A stretch of 42,839 bases of DNA, from contig JACQYK010000122.1 of the NCBI GenBank assembly GCA_016208255.1, forward strand, positions 1 through 42,839, given 5' to 3'. Each line of letters begins with the position of its first letter. Within the stretch, counting starts at the first letter, position 1. A program made the position numbers and the translations under genes. The stretch comes from Deltaproteobacteria bacterium. Its GTDB lineage: Bacteria > Desulfobacterota > RBG-13-43-22. This document shows positions 7,545 through 16,185 of this stretch, piece by piece. Below the pieces are notes generated by a model that saw only the letters and a list, made by a program, of their open reading frames with translations, was not told the DNA's origin and did no database searches.

Positions 7545-9110
7545 TCAATTAGATGTTTCCCCATATTCTTCCAGGAGTTTCTTCCGGGAAAGCTTGCCAA
7601 GGGCGCTTCTGGGCAGAGAGTCGACAAAGACCACCGATCGCGGCCGTTTAAAGGAGGCCAGTCTGGTCCGTGTAAATTCAATAATCTCTTCTTCGGAAGC
7701 GGTTTCTCCCTCGTTAAGAACAACCAGTGCCCGTGGTTCCTGACCCCATTCTTCGCTGGGAATCCCGATTACCGCCGCATCCCCCACCTTCGGATGGATA
7801 ACCAGCACCTCCTCCACTTCCCGGGGGGAGATATTTTCCCCCCCCCGGATAATCAGATCATCGGCCCGTCCGGAGAGATAGATATATCCGTCTTCATCCA
7901 TATAACCCATATCCGAGGTCCGAAGCCATCCGTCCGGGGTAAAGGCCTTAGCCGTTTTCTCAGCATCCTGCCAGTATCCGCTCATAATACGGGGACCGCG
8001 GGCCACAATCTCCCCGGTGACCAGAGGCGGGGACTCATTCCCTTGCTCGTCGATAATACGGACCTCCACGTCGGGCAGGGGGCGGCCGATGGAGGAAGCC
8101 AGCCTTTTCAGCTTCTTGGCCTTTTCCTCTTCCGTTCCGCTGAGGTCATGGTCCTCAGGACCCAGAGTGGCTATAGTCGATCCGGTTTCGGTCTGGCCGA
8201 AGGCATTGATAAAAGAAACACCGGGGAAGGCGGCGATGGCCCTTTTGATCACTTCAAAGGGCATGGCCGCCGCGCCATAGGTGATGATCTTAAGACTGGA
8301 AAGATCGAATTGGTTAAAATCAGGAAAATCGATGAGCTGCTTGATCATGGTCGGAACCAGCATGGCCCGGTTGACTTTTTCCCGTTGAACGGTTTCCAGC
8401 CATTCTTTGACCTCGAATTGCCTCATCAGGATCAAGGTCCGCCCGCCGTAAACAGCGGCCAGGACCCCCTGTATCCCGGCGACATGATAAAGGGGAACGG
8501 TCAGTATATTTTTTTCTTCCGTTTCCGGATCAGCCGGCTCGACATTGGACAGGATATAGGAAGAAAAGCTTTCATGGGTCAGGGGAACGGCCTTCGGTCG
8601 GCCGGTGGTGCCGGAGGTGAACATCAGGATGGTGGTATCGGCATCATCGATTTCTCCAAAATATTCTTCTTCAGAGGCCTCGGAAATCAGGTCCTCGTAG
8701 TTGAGCATCCCATCCTCAGGCCCGTCGATGGAGATACAGGTTTCCAGACCGGGCAGATTCAGAAGTATCTCCCGGACTTCTTCAATATATCGTTTTCCGA
8801 TAAAAAGGACCTTTACTTCCGCCCGATTGATCATGTAAGTCAATTCATCGGCCCTGGCCCTGAAATTCAGGGGAACGAAGATGGCCCCCGTCTTGGCCGC
8901 GGCAAAATAGGTTTCGATGTATTGAGGACCATTGACGCTCAACATCCCGACCCTGGTCTCTTTATCCACTCCCAGACCGGTAAGGACCTGGGCCATCTTG
9001 TTGATCCGCTCATTGGCCTGCTCATAAGTCAGTCGCTCTTTTTCAAAGACCATAAAATCCCGTTCAGGGCATATGGATACGGCGATATTTAAAAAATCGA
9101 TGGTGTTCAT
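7545..9110 (-). CDS. Acyl-CoA synthetase (AMP-forming, FadD-like)
   Basis: 521 residues of the ANL superfamily, which activates a carboxylic acid to its CoA thioester through an acyl-AMP. Seen: P-loop TSGTTGRPKAVPLTH near residue 168, AFGQTETGS near 285, the hinge region YLSGRADDLIIRGGENI near 405 with EVEEVL, and the catalytic Lys in PRSALGKLSRKKL at the end. Full length for the family. ATG 9110 has AGGAAA upstream. Two crotonase genes lie upstream on the same strand, separated by a ~400-base repeat region. Chain length or ring type of the substrate cannot be inferred. A long open frame on the opposite strand is a coding shadow. Confidence 0.92.
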   Translation of the reverse strand: MNTIDFLNIAVSICPERDFMVFEKERLTYEQANERINKMAQVLTGLGVDKETRVGMLSVNGPQYIETYFAAAKTGAIFVPLNFRARADELTYMINRAEVKVLFIGKRYIEEVREILLNLPGLETCISIDGPEDGMLNYEDLISEASEEEYFGEIDDADTTILMFTSGTTGRPKAVPLTHESFSSYILSNVEPADPETEEKNILTVPLYHVAGIQGVLAAVYGGRTLILMRQFEVKEWLETVQREKVNRAMLVPTMIKQLIDFPDFNQFDLSSLKIITYGAAAMPFEVIKRAIAAFPGVSFINAFGQTETGSTIATLGPEDHDLSGTEEEKAKKLKRLASSIGRPLPDVEVRIIDEQGNESPPLVTGEIVARGPRIMSGYWQDAEKTAKAFTPDGWLRTSDMGYMDEDGYIYLSGRADDLIIRGGENISPREVEEVLVIHPKVGDAAVIGIPSEEWGQEPRALVVLNEGETASEEEIIEFTRTRLASFKRPRSVVFVDSLPRSALGKLSRKKLLEEYGETSN

Positions 9111-9228
9111 TGGGTTTCCTTTTTGGGTTCTTTTAGGATAATTTGGAGATGGATCCTTGAATGAAGTTATCAGTTATCGGTTCAAGGTTTACGGTATAAG
9201 GTTTTGTATGCCTTAAACCTTAAACCTT

Positions 9229-9470
9229 TGACAAGTTCGTGAAAAGTCGCCGGAAGCCCGAATTCGTCATTCAGGTCGGTCAGTTTTACCGACCTTTATT
9301 AAAAGACTTCCCGTCCGACTCCCTCCTGGTGTCTCCCTAAAAGCTCGACAAAGTCGAGTGGCAGGAAGTCGAACGAAAGCGGGAATCCAGTGTTATTCAA
9401 GTTGTTATAATTTTCTGGACCCCGGCTTTCGCCGGGGTGACGACTTTTTACGAAGCCTTCACCTTTAAAT
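9229..9470. repeat. Intergenic repeat family R3, copy 1
   Basis: The gap 9111-9521 has no gene. It starts with short direct repeats of the CCTTAAACCTT kind, then a 42-bp unit (9229-9270, TGACAAGTTCGTG...GAATTCGTCAT) that is found inverted at 40281-40321. It also has small hairpins (GGTCGG...CCGACC; CTCGAC/GTCGAG) and a CGGGAATCCAG ... CCCCGGCTTTCGCCGGGGTGACG palindrome of the kind widespread in bacterial intergenic DNA. Confidence 0.65.
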
Positions 9471-9521
9471 CAATTTTAAGTTTCCGATATCTATTGCTCT
9501 GTTTTACACCTCATAACCTTA

Positions 9522-10241
9522 TCAATTGTTTAATCGCATGGCCAGCCTTTTTTCCAGCTCCAACCCTTGTTCGAGTTTAAGATCCAGACCTCTTAAAACG
9601 GCCTCTTTGGCCAATCGAATCATCCTGGGATTAAGGGCCGCGATCCCTTCGGCCATTTCCTCAGCCTCCGGGAATAACTCTTTCCTGGTAACAACCCTGT
9701 TGACCAGCCCTATTCGAAGGGCCTCTTGCGCATCAATCCAACGGTTGGTCAGCATCATCTCCAGGGCCGGCCCGTATCCAACGGCACGGGGTACGGTCTG
9801 GGTCCCCCCCGCCGCCGGTATAATTCCCAACCCGACTTCCGGCAGGCCGAATTTGGCGTCTTCGGAGGCGATAACCAGATCACAGCACAGGGCAATCTCT
9901 ATGCCGGACCCCAAACAATAGCCATGCACAGCGGCCATCAGGGGCGGTGGCATATGAGTAAAAAGATTCCAGAGATCAGCGTCAAAACGTACCTCCCGGG
10001 CCGCGGCCGGAGGAGGTGCGGTCAAAAATTCCTTCAAGTCCGCCCCGGCACAAAAGGCCTTTTCTCCGGCTCCTTTAATAAGGACTACCCTGATTTCATC
10101 GTCCTCCCGGATGGCGCTGAGCACTTCGAATAAATCGTCCCGCATGGCCATGTTGTGGATATTCAGGACCTGGGGGCGATTCAAGGTCACCGTGGCGGTG
10201 AAGCCTGTCTTTTCCAGGATCAGGGTCTCGAAGACGCTCAT
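9522..10241 (-). CDS. Enoyl-CoA hydratase/isomerase (crotonase family)
   Basis: 239 residues. Crotonases bind acyl-CoA and stabilise the enolate with an oxyanion hole; hydratases use two Glu. Visible: oxyanion strand EKAFCAGADLKEF near residue 60, HGYCLGSGIEIAL near 105 (first Glu) and FGLPEVGLGIIPAAGGTQ near 130 (second Glu). Both catalytic Glu are present, so a genuine hydratase is likely. Its ATG overlaps the upstream crotonase stop (ATGA) and has GAGGGG in front, so the two are translationally coupled. It ends 20-30 residues earlier than many family members, lacking the usual terminal helix. Confidence 0.92.
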   Translation of the reverse strand: MSVFETLILEKTGFTATVTLNRPQVLNIHNMAMRDDLFEVLSAIREDDEIRVVLIKGAGEKAFCAGADLKEFLTAPPPAAAREVRFDADLWNLFTHMPPPLMAAVHGYCLGSGIEIALCCDLVIASEDAKFGLPEVGLGIIPAAGGTQTVPRAVGYGPALEMMLTNRWIDAQEALRIGLVNRVVTRKELFPEAEEMAEGIAALNPRMIRLAKEAVLRGLDLKLEQGLELEKRLAMRLNN

Positions 10242-11008
10242 TTCCCCTCGAATTCGGGGCGCCTCTTTTCCCGAAAGGCCGTTATCCCCTCCCGCCGATC
10301 CTGGGTGGTATGGATCAAAAAATAGAGGTCGGCCTCCAATCGAAGCCCCTGCTCCAGGGTCATGTCCAACCCTTTCAGGACCGCCTCTTTGGCGTATCTC
10401 AAGGCTATCGGACCCTTGGCCGAAAGTTCTTCCGCCAGCATCAAAGCCGAAGGCATCAGCTCGTCTGTCGGAAGAACACGGTTGACCAGACCAATTCGGT
10501 TGGCTTCCCGGTAATCGACCTGCTGGCCGGTCAGGATCAATTCCAGGGCCTTGGTCCGGCCGACCAGCCGCGGCAACCGCTGGGTCCCTCCATCAAAGGG
10601 GATCTCATTCCGGATTATTTGAGACATAGAGAAGTGAGACTGATCGGAGGCCATTCTTATATCACAGGCCAGAGCCAGTTCCAGACCCTGGCCCAAGGCG
10701 TCGCCCTGGATGACGGCAATGGTCGGCTGGGTCAGAGAACTGATTTGGGAAGCCAGGGACAGGTTGGCGATCAGGTCTTCCCTTTGATCGAATAATTGAT
10801 AAACCTCCGGATCGGTCCCGATAGAAAAATCCGGGCCCCGGCCGGTGATTAGAAAGACCGTGATCCCGCTGTCCCACCCGATCCCGGCCCGAATGTCCCT
10901 CAGCTCCGAGGCCATCTCAACGGTAATGGCGTTTTTTTGTTCAGGCCGGTTGAGGGTGATCATGCCTATGAACCCTCTTTTTTCAAAAAGAACTGATTTC
11001 TCTTTCAT
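10238..11008 (-). CDS. Crotonase-family protein, second catalytic Glu replaced
   Basis: 256 residues with the crotonase fold: TLNRPEQKNAIT at the start, GDALGQGLELALACDI (first Glu kept) and then SMSQIIRNEIPFDGGTQRLP. Aligning this with its neighbour FGLPEVGLGIIPAAGGTQ puts Gln where the second catalytic Glu stands. The oxyanion segment also differs (DFSIGTDPEVY in place of FCAGADL). So it is unlikely to be a standard enoyl-CoA hydratase; it could be an isomerase, hydrolase or a hydratase of a cyclic diene-CoA. Full length, with the C-terminal helix. First gene of the two-gene crotonase unit. Confidence 0.88.
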   Translation of the reverse strand: MKEKSVLFEKRGFIGMITLNRPEQKNAITVEMASELRDIRAGIGWDSGITVFLITGRGPDFSIGTDPEVYQLFDQREDLIANLSLASQISSLTQPTIAVIQGDALGQGLELALACDIRMASDQSHFSMSQIIRNEIPFDGGTQRLPRLVGRTKALELILTGQQVDYREANRIGLVNRVLPTDELMPSALMLAEELSAKGPIALRYAKEAVLKGLDMTLEQGLRLEADLYFLIHTTQDRREGITAFREKRRPEFEGK

Positions 11009-11283
11009 AGCAATCTATCAAATAGGATTATTGTGAATGGTTTGATGTCGAAATATTAACCCGAATTAGGAGGTATGTCAACCTTCCCCTTACGTCCTCT
11101 ATTTTTTCTTCCAAACATTCTCCTTCACTTGTTTTTTTCCAAAAGAAAGAAACTCGTACCATCAGGAAGAAATAACCAAGAAAGGGGGACTACCGGAGGT
11201 GTTCTGAAAGAAACGGGATTACAATGGGATGGGGTTAACAAAGGATGAGGAGGAAAAGAACTCGCAAATTTTTAGAGTAATTT
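11009..11283. other. Gene-free gap
   Basis: 275 bases of A/T-rich DNA between the crotonase start and the amidase stop. I see no ORF, no clear hairpin and no repeat shared with the other elements; it presumably holds the leader of the crotonase operon. Confidence 0.5.
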
Positions 11284-12789
11284 CTAAAATCCAGGTGGTG
11301 GTTGAAACCCAAAGTAATTTTCTTCTATTAATTTTGCAAAATGAATAGTTGTCCGGTCTTCAAGGTAGGGCCCAATGATCTGAACTCCAGCAGGTAGGCC
11401 ATCTGAAGTAAGCCCTATCGGAGCGATGGACGCAGGTAAATATGAAAGACTTGCCAAAGTCGCCCATGGAGTCATTACGTTCCCATGTGTAACATCTTGA
11501 TTGCCAAATTTGGTGGATATTCTCTGAAGAGAACCAATACCCATGGAATGATCGTGCGGAAACGCCGCGATTCGCACAGCGGGGCACAAAAGTACATCAT
11601 ATTTCTTGAAATAGTCGGCCCATTTTTGACGGATCATTAAACGTTCATAGTTTAGGAGCTGCCATTCTCGATGTGTTTTTGTAAGCACTCTGGCATACCA
11701 GGCATCAATACTTTGATCCCCCGTGTCTAGTTCGTTTGATTTTTTTCGCAGGGAGTTAAATTCCTCTTCCGACATGTACGCGACATTTGCCAGTTGCATC
11801 AATTCATAAAATACATCAACACTTCGATGGAAGTTGAAGTCAGGTTTTTTTTCATCAATTTTTGTACCCTTTTTTAATAAATCAACAACTAATCTCTCAA
11901 GACATTCCCCAACTTCTGTGTCTGGCGAATATAGGGGATCTTCAATCCAAACCCCTATTCGGTAGTCCTTTAACGCTTTTTTTCTTGGCGTGGGTAGATT
12001 TATTTTTATCGCTTTGCGCTGAAAAACGGGTGGTCTGACAGCAAGGTCCATAACCAAATCCAGATCAGCGGCACTTCTGGCAAGCGGACCAGTTACAGTA
12101 AAATCCTGTTCAGGTGAATAATCAATTAGTTCGATTTTTTTGGGTGGTTGCTGACCATGTATCGGTACGATTCCATATGTGGGTTTATGGCCGTAAATCC
12201 CACAAAAATGAGCAGGTGAACGAATCGAACCGGCATGATCACTACCAATTTCCAACCCTGACAATCCTGCAGCTATAGCTGCTGCAGAGCCACCAGACGA
12301 TCCTCCCGACGTTCGAGTTAAATCCCAAGGATTGTTTGTCTGACCATAGACTTCATTGAAACTCTGTGTACCCATTGCCCAAAGTGGCAGATTGGTTTTT
12401 CCGAAAATAATGGCTCCAGCGTCAATCAAAGGTTGAACAACATCAGAATTTGTTGTTGGTAAATTATCTTTAAAAATCGGTGATCCGTAGGTGGTGTGCA
12501 AACCGGTAACATTGATGTAATCCTTTATGGTCATGGGAAGCCCATGCAACGGTCCCCAATTTTCATTATTAGCCAATGCTTCGTCCGCTTGACGGGCTTT
12601 TGCCCGAGCGGTTTCAAAGTCGGTCTCCACAATAGCGTTAATACTGGGATTATACCGTTCATATCTTTCTATGTATAATTCCAGCAGCTCAGATGAACTG
12701 ATTTTTTTTTCTTGAATCGCCTTTACCAGATTCACAGCTGATTGAAATGGCAAATCATCCATTTTTTTCTTATCCTTGAATTCCTCCAT
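11284..12789 (-). CDS. Amidase (amidase signature family)
   Basis: 501 residues. The family hydrolyses amides with a Ser-cisSer-Lys triad. Seen: Lys in GLPMTIKDYIN (about residue 89), the signature GGSSGGSAAAIAAG (162-175, cis-Ser about 164) and the nucleophile segment GSDHAGSIRSPA (about Ser188). The C-terminus GLPAGVQIIGPYLED is typical. Cytosolic, no signal peptide; substrate unknown. Codon use and base composition are clearly AT-richer than the flanking crotonase and deacylase genes, suggesting acquisition from another source. Start ATG 12789 follows a purine-rich AAGGGCAAGGAT-type site. Confidence 0.92.
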   Translation of the reverse strand: MEEFKDKKKMDDLPFQSAVNLVKAIQEKKISSSELLELYIERYERYNPSINAIVETDFETARAKARQADEALANNENWGPLHGLPMTIKDYINVTGLHTTYGSPIFKDNLPTTNSDVVQPLIDAGAIIFGKTNLPLWAMGTQSFNEVYGQTNNPWDLTRTSGGSSGGSAAAIAAGLSGLEIGSDHAGSIRSPAHFCGIYGHKPTYGIVPIHGQQPPKKIELIDYSPEQDFTVTGPLARSAADLDLVMDLAVRPPVFQRKAIKINLPTPRKKALKDYRIGVWIEDPLYSPDTEVGECLERLVVDLLKKGTKIDEKKPDFNFHRSVDVFYELMQLANVAYMSEEEFNSLRKKSNELDTGDQSIDAWYARVLTKTHREWQLLNYERLMIRQKWADYFKKYDVLLCPAVRIAAFPHDHSMGIGSLQRISTKFGNQDVTHGNVMTPWATLASLSYLPASIAPIGLTSDGLPAGVQIIGPYLEDRTTIHFAKLIEENYFGFQPPPGF

Positions 12790-13374
12790 ATCCTTGCCCT
12801 TCCTTTAAGGGTGAAGTGGTTATACTGGAAGACCGTTACTTTGCTTATCTGTCCTTTCAATAAAATGGAATATACACAATTTAGTGGATTATACAAGATT
12901 TTGGGAATAGTAAATAGGAGGTTTTTCATTAGGTTGGAACTCTAAATTTAGGGGGGTGTCCTTAAACGAATTCCGTTTGCTATTCTGTTTTCTTAAAAAT
13001 GAAGGTCTGCGGACTACAGGAAGCACTCATTGAATCCCTTTAAGAAAATGTTTCGCATCATTTCCTCAAATAAATATGATGGGCCAATCATGGTTTATTG
13101 CAGATTCAAGCATCACAGACCAAGGCCAATTGCAGTCCCTGACCTGTGAGTTGCATCAGGCGCCTTCTTTCTCTTAAGTCTGTAGGTGTTCAAACAGGTC
13201 GAGAAAAGCTATATCTTCAAGGGCAGTTTGACGGTCATGGGTAATTCAGGGAATAATTTTAAGTTGATTGTCCTTTCTCCGTTGGCTGGGGAAAAATAGG
13301 CCTTGACAAATGTATTGCGTTTGATAAAAATATATATTGTATAAAGTAGTCACCCAAGTTTTGAGGCAGATTGA
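12790..13374. other. Gene-free AT-rich stretch with possible promoter
   Basis: 585 bases without a convincing gene; open frames here lack ribosome sites and recognisable sequence. TTGACA at 13303-13308 is followed by A/T-rich DNA up to the toxin gene at 13375, and may be the -35 box of the brnTA promoter, though the -10 at normal spacing (AAAAAT) is poor. Confidence 0.35.
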
Positions 13375-13656
13375 ATGAGGTCTGTCAGTTCTATCCGCTG
13401 GACCGACGAGCGAATCAACCACATAGCCGATCATGAGATTTCTCCCGAGGAGGTTGAAGAGGTCTGTTTTAACGAAGAAGACCGACCCTTGATCAGAAAT
13501 GGAAGGGAAAACCTTCATTATGTATTTGGAAGAACGAATTCCGGAAGATTTCTTTTTATTGTGGTCCGTTTTCTCAGGCCCGGTGAAGTGAGGATAGTAA
13601 CCGCAAGAGAAATGAATGCCTGGGAGAGGAAATATTATAGGACACGAGGCAAATGA
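13375..13656 (+). CDS. brnT: BrnT-family toxin
   Basis: 93 residues with the BrnT pattern: IRWTDERINHIADHEISPEEVEEV (given here in part), a central YVFGRTNSGRFLFIVV beta sheet and the C-terminal VRIVTAREMNAWERKYY. BrnT is a RelE-like ribonuclease toxin that blocks translation. The antitoxin gene begins one base after its stop, the toxin-first order usual for brnTA. The antitoxin-toxin complex normally represses its own promoter. Confidence 0.88.
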   Translation: MRSVSSIRWTDERINHIADHEISPEEVEEVCFNEEDRPLIRNGRENLHYVFGRTNSGRFLFIVVRFLRPGEVRIVTAREMNAWERKYYRTRGK

Positions 13657-13657
13657 T

Positions 13658-13921
13658 ATGAAAAAGATACCCAAGTTCAAGAACGATAGAGAAGCGGCCC
13701 TTTTTTGGCAGAGCCATAGTTTTGAAGATTTTTTCAAGGATACCAGGGAATCGGAAATCGCCTTTGTCAAAAAACCTAAAAGGACTATAGCTATACGCCT
13801 CGACCCAGAGGATATCAAAACGGTTGAACACCTGGCCGAAAAAAAAGGATTAAATTACACTTCCTTGTTAAGAATGTGGATCAAAGAACACTTGGCCAGG
13901 GAAGCGGAACAAGGGGCTTAA
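13658..13921 (+). CDS. brnA: BrnA/CopG-type antitoxin
   Basis: 87 residues from ATG 13658 (a longer frame from 13616 would overlap the toxin and lacks a site). The N-terminus binds toxin (KNDREAALFWQSHSFEDFF, as in BrnA and related CopG antitoxins); the C-terminal part has KPKRTIAIRLDPEDIKTVEHLA then YTSLLRMWIKEHL, a ribbon-helix-helix DNA-binding fold. It would neutralise BrnT and autoregulate the pair. A hairpin terminator follows. Confidence 0.85.
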   Translation: MKKIPKFKNDREAALFWQSHSFEDFFKDTRESEIAFVKKPKRTIAIRLDPEDIKTVEHLAEKKGLNYTSLLRMWIKEHLAREAEQGA

Positions 13922-13942
13922 CCGTTCCAAACTGGAAAAAAG

Positions 13943-13985
13943 GGACAGCGGAGTGTTTTAATAGTCCCGCTGTCCTTAATTTTTT
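13943..13985 (+). terminator. Terminator of brnTA
   Basis: GGACAGCGG (13943-13951) pairs perfectly with CCGCTGTCC (13967-13975), followed by TTAATTTTTTG. Good intrinsic terminator 20 bases after the antitoxin stop. Confidence 0.8.
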
Positions 13986-14067
13986 GATCAATTAGTCCCC
14001 CGACGGTTTTTTGCCTTTGCAGCGCTCACCAGAGAGACGACTTCTTTTACGAGTTCAGTATTTATAT

Positions 14068-15711
14068 TCAGATCCTTATTACCTTCCCGGCATTGGCCGA
14101 ACCCGCCACTTGATCGAAGTGCTTAACCTGACAGCCATTGATAAAAACGGCCTCGATCCCCCTGGGGGCCCGGTCGGTTTGGGTTACGGTATTGTTGTCT
14201 TTGACCCTCTTCCAGTCAAAAACAGTAATATCAGCAGCATAACCTTTTTTTAAAAAGCCCCGATCTTTAAGGTTAAACCGCTCGGCTGTCGCCCCGGTCA
14301 TCCAGTGGACCACTTCTTCCAGGGATACAAGCCTCCTGTCCCTGGCATACTGGAGGACCAAGGCAAAGGACCCAAAGGAGGCCGGATTCTGAAGTCCGGT
14401 TACGGAAACCGTGGAATCAGTCATGAACAGGCAGGCCGGGTGACTGATCAGGGCATCAATGATCTCCATGTCGCTGTAATGGTGATTGAGGATGTGGGTC
14501 CGGGATTTGGTCTTCTCCGAAAGCAACAAGGTCGTTTTCCCGGGGCTGAAGCCGAGATCCTTGGCTATCTCGCTTAGAAACCAGCCGTCGTATTTCCTTA
14601 AATCAGGATGATCGGCGTACATAATCTGAATATCGTCAAAACCAAAACCGATATGTTCGGGCATGCGGTTCAATCCCCGTTCCACCCGTTCCACCGCTTC
14701 CGGATTATGGTAATTGGCCGGGAGATCGGCCAGGAACCAGGCCGGGAGAATCACATTAATGACCGAATAACCGCAGTGGTATGAATAGGTATCGGTCATG
14801 ACATCGACTCCCCCGGCAACGGCTTTTTCGATGGTCTCGAGACACTCCGCATAAGACGGAAAGGATTTGGTGCCGGCAAACATCAGGTGCGAATACTGAA
14901 GGCGCACACCGGTTTCCCTGGCGATCTCGATCATTTCCCTGAGGGCCAGTACATTGTGCGGGGTTTCCCGGTCCCGATAGGCCCCGGATATCTTGGAATA
15001 GGCCCGGCCATGAACGGTCAGGATCTTGTTTTTTCTTTTCAACAAACGGGCTACTTCTCTGATCTGTTCCGGAGGACAAAAGATGTCCGGTTCATATTGA
15101 AGTCCAAAGGACACACCGGCCGCCCCCTGGTCCAAGGCCTCTTCCAGGCGGTAAAGAATGGCCGCTTTCTCATCCGCTGAAAAAGGATTGGGATTACGGC
15201 CGCGCAAGGTGATCCATTCCGTGCCGTGCCCGGTCAGCATGACCAAGTTGTGGCTTAACCCGATTTGTTCCAGGTGAGAGAAATAGCCTCCCATGGAATC
15301 CCAGGTTACGGGCTGGGGAAATTTTTCAAAGAGGGTGATCTGGCTTAGATAGGGATTGCCTCGTCGAAGGCTGCCGACACTGCTTCCGCAGTTGCCGGCC
15401 ACAAAGGTAGTGCAGCCCTGGGCGGTAAAAGGGTTTTTCAAGTCTTCATGCCCCTGGTAGGCCAGGCTCCGGTCCATATGAGAATGGGCGTCAATAAACC
15501 CGGGAGAGATGACTTTATCCGTGCAGTCCAGGGTTTCGCCCGCAAAGGCTATGGGTTGCGGGGAGACCTCCCGGATTTGGCTGCCCTGGATCAGCAAATC
15601 ACCGACAAAACCTTTGGCCCCGGTCCCATCCACAATAAAGCCGTTTTTCAGCAGTACCTGCTTTTCTGAACCGGTGGTCCCGGCTTGATTCATTTTTTTT
15701 GTTTCCTCCAT
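14068..15711 (-). CDS. N-acyl-D-amino-acid deacylase-like amidohydrolase
   Basis: 547 residues of the D-aminoacylase branch of the amidohydrolase superfamily, zinc enzymes removing acyl groups from D-amino acids. Seen: GFIDAHSHMD at 71-80 (HxH), the Cys metal ligand in TFVAGNCGSSVG (about Cys108), TVHGRAYSK and LQYSHLMFAG for the barrel His residues, and MTDSTVS carrying the late Asp. The usual SDG is TDS here. C-terminal GYAADITVFDW closes the beta-sandwich. ATG 15711 follows AGGAGGG; a second start with its own GGAGGA lies six codons later. No signal peptide. Physiological substrate could equally be a cyclic imide or N-acyl amine. Confidence 0.88.
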   Translation of the reverse strand: MEETKKMNQAGTTGSEKQVLLKNGFIVDGTGAKGFVGDLLIQGSQIREVSPQPIAFAGETLDCTDKVISPGFIDAHSHMDRSLAYQGHEDLKNPFTAQGCTTFVAGNCGSSVGSLRRGNPYLSQITLFEKFPQPVTWDSMGGYFSHLEQIGLSHNLVMLTGHGTEWITLRGRNPNPFSADEKAAILYRLEEALDQGAAGVSFGLQYEPDIFCPPEQIREVARLLKRKNKILTVHGRAYSKISGAYRDRETPHNVLALREMIEIARETGVRLQYSHLMFAGTKSFPSYAECLETIEKAVAGGVDVMTDTYSYHCGYSVINVILPAWFLADLPANYHNPEAVERVERGLNRMPEHIGFGFDDIQIMYADHPDLRKYDGWFLSEIAKDLGFSPGKTTLLLSEKTKSRTHILNHHYSDMEIIDALISHPACLFMTDSTVSVTGLQNPASFGSFALVLQYARDRRLVSLEEVVHWMTGATAERFNLKDRGFLKKGYAADITVFDWKRVKDNNTVTQTDRAPRGIEAVFINGCQVKHFDQVAGSANAGKVIRI

Positions 15712-16185
15712 TTTTCCCTCCTGCGAATCGTGAAAATGGGCTTATGTTTATGTGGGACAGGCGCCCTCGCCTGTCATTTATAATCACAGCCGGGGGCGGC
15801 TGTGCTACAATTCCAAAGCTTAAAACCCTTTCAAAGCTTAAAACCCTATTTTCCCATCGTTCCCACGCTCCGGCGTTCCCCAACTGATGTCCATCCCTAG
15901 AGTCTAAACCTGACGCAGAACGTCCATGTCTGGCGTTCCCACGCTGTAGCATGGGAACGATGAAACCGTCATGCCCCGCTGGGGGCGTGATACCACGAAT
16001 TATGAAAATAGAATTTCCCCCTCACCCCATCCCTCTCCCACGTGGGGGAGAGGGAGCCTCCTCCCCCTTTTGAGGGGGGAGGATTGAGGTGGGGGTGATC
16101 AAATTCTGTTTTCGCACTATTTTATTCTGAATTCTGGCTCCTGGCTCCTGGATTCTTGGTTTCTATTTTCGTATTAAACGGCCGG
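15712..16185. repeat. Repeat-filled intergenic region
   Basis: No gene. In order: two small hairpins (GACAGGCG.../CGCCTGTC; CAGCCGGGGGCGGCTG), a direct repeat AAGCTTAAAACCC (about 15828-15848), two CGTTCCCACGCT units (about 15858 and 15935) ending in CATGGGAACG, an inverted partial copy of family R2 at 15963-16011, and a CCCTCACCC...CTCCCCC/GGGGGAG C-rich palindrome at about 16017-16097. These are the kinds of small palindromes scattered in many proteobacterial genomes. Confidence 0.65.

Noticed and set aside
7542..9092. 516-codon open frame on the plus strand
   Set aside because: Exact shadow of the acyl-CoA ligase on the minus strand; low-complexity Gly/His/Pro composition and no ribosome site.
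13246..13831. Minus-strand ORFs over the brnTA genes
   Set aside because: Shadows of two recognised genes with a clear family match on the plus strand.
15740..16110. CRISPR array in the repeat-rich gap
   Set aside because: Repeats are unlike in size and sequence, lack regular spacers, and are palindromic intergenic elements.
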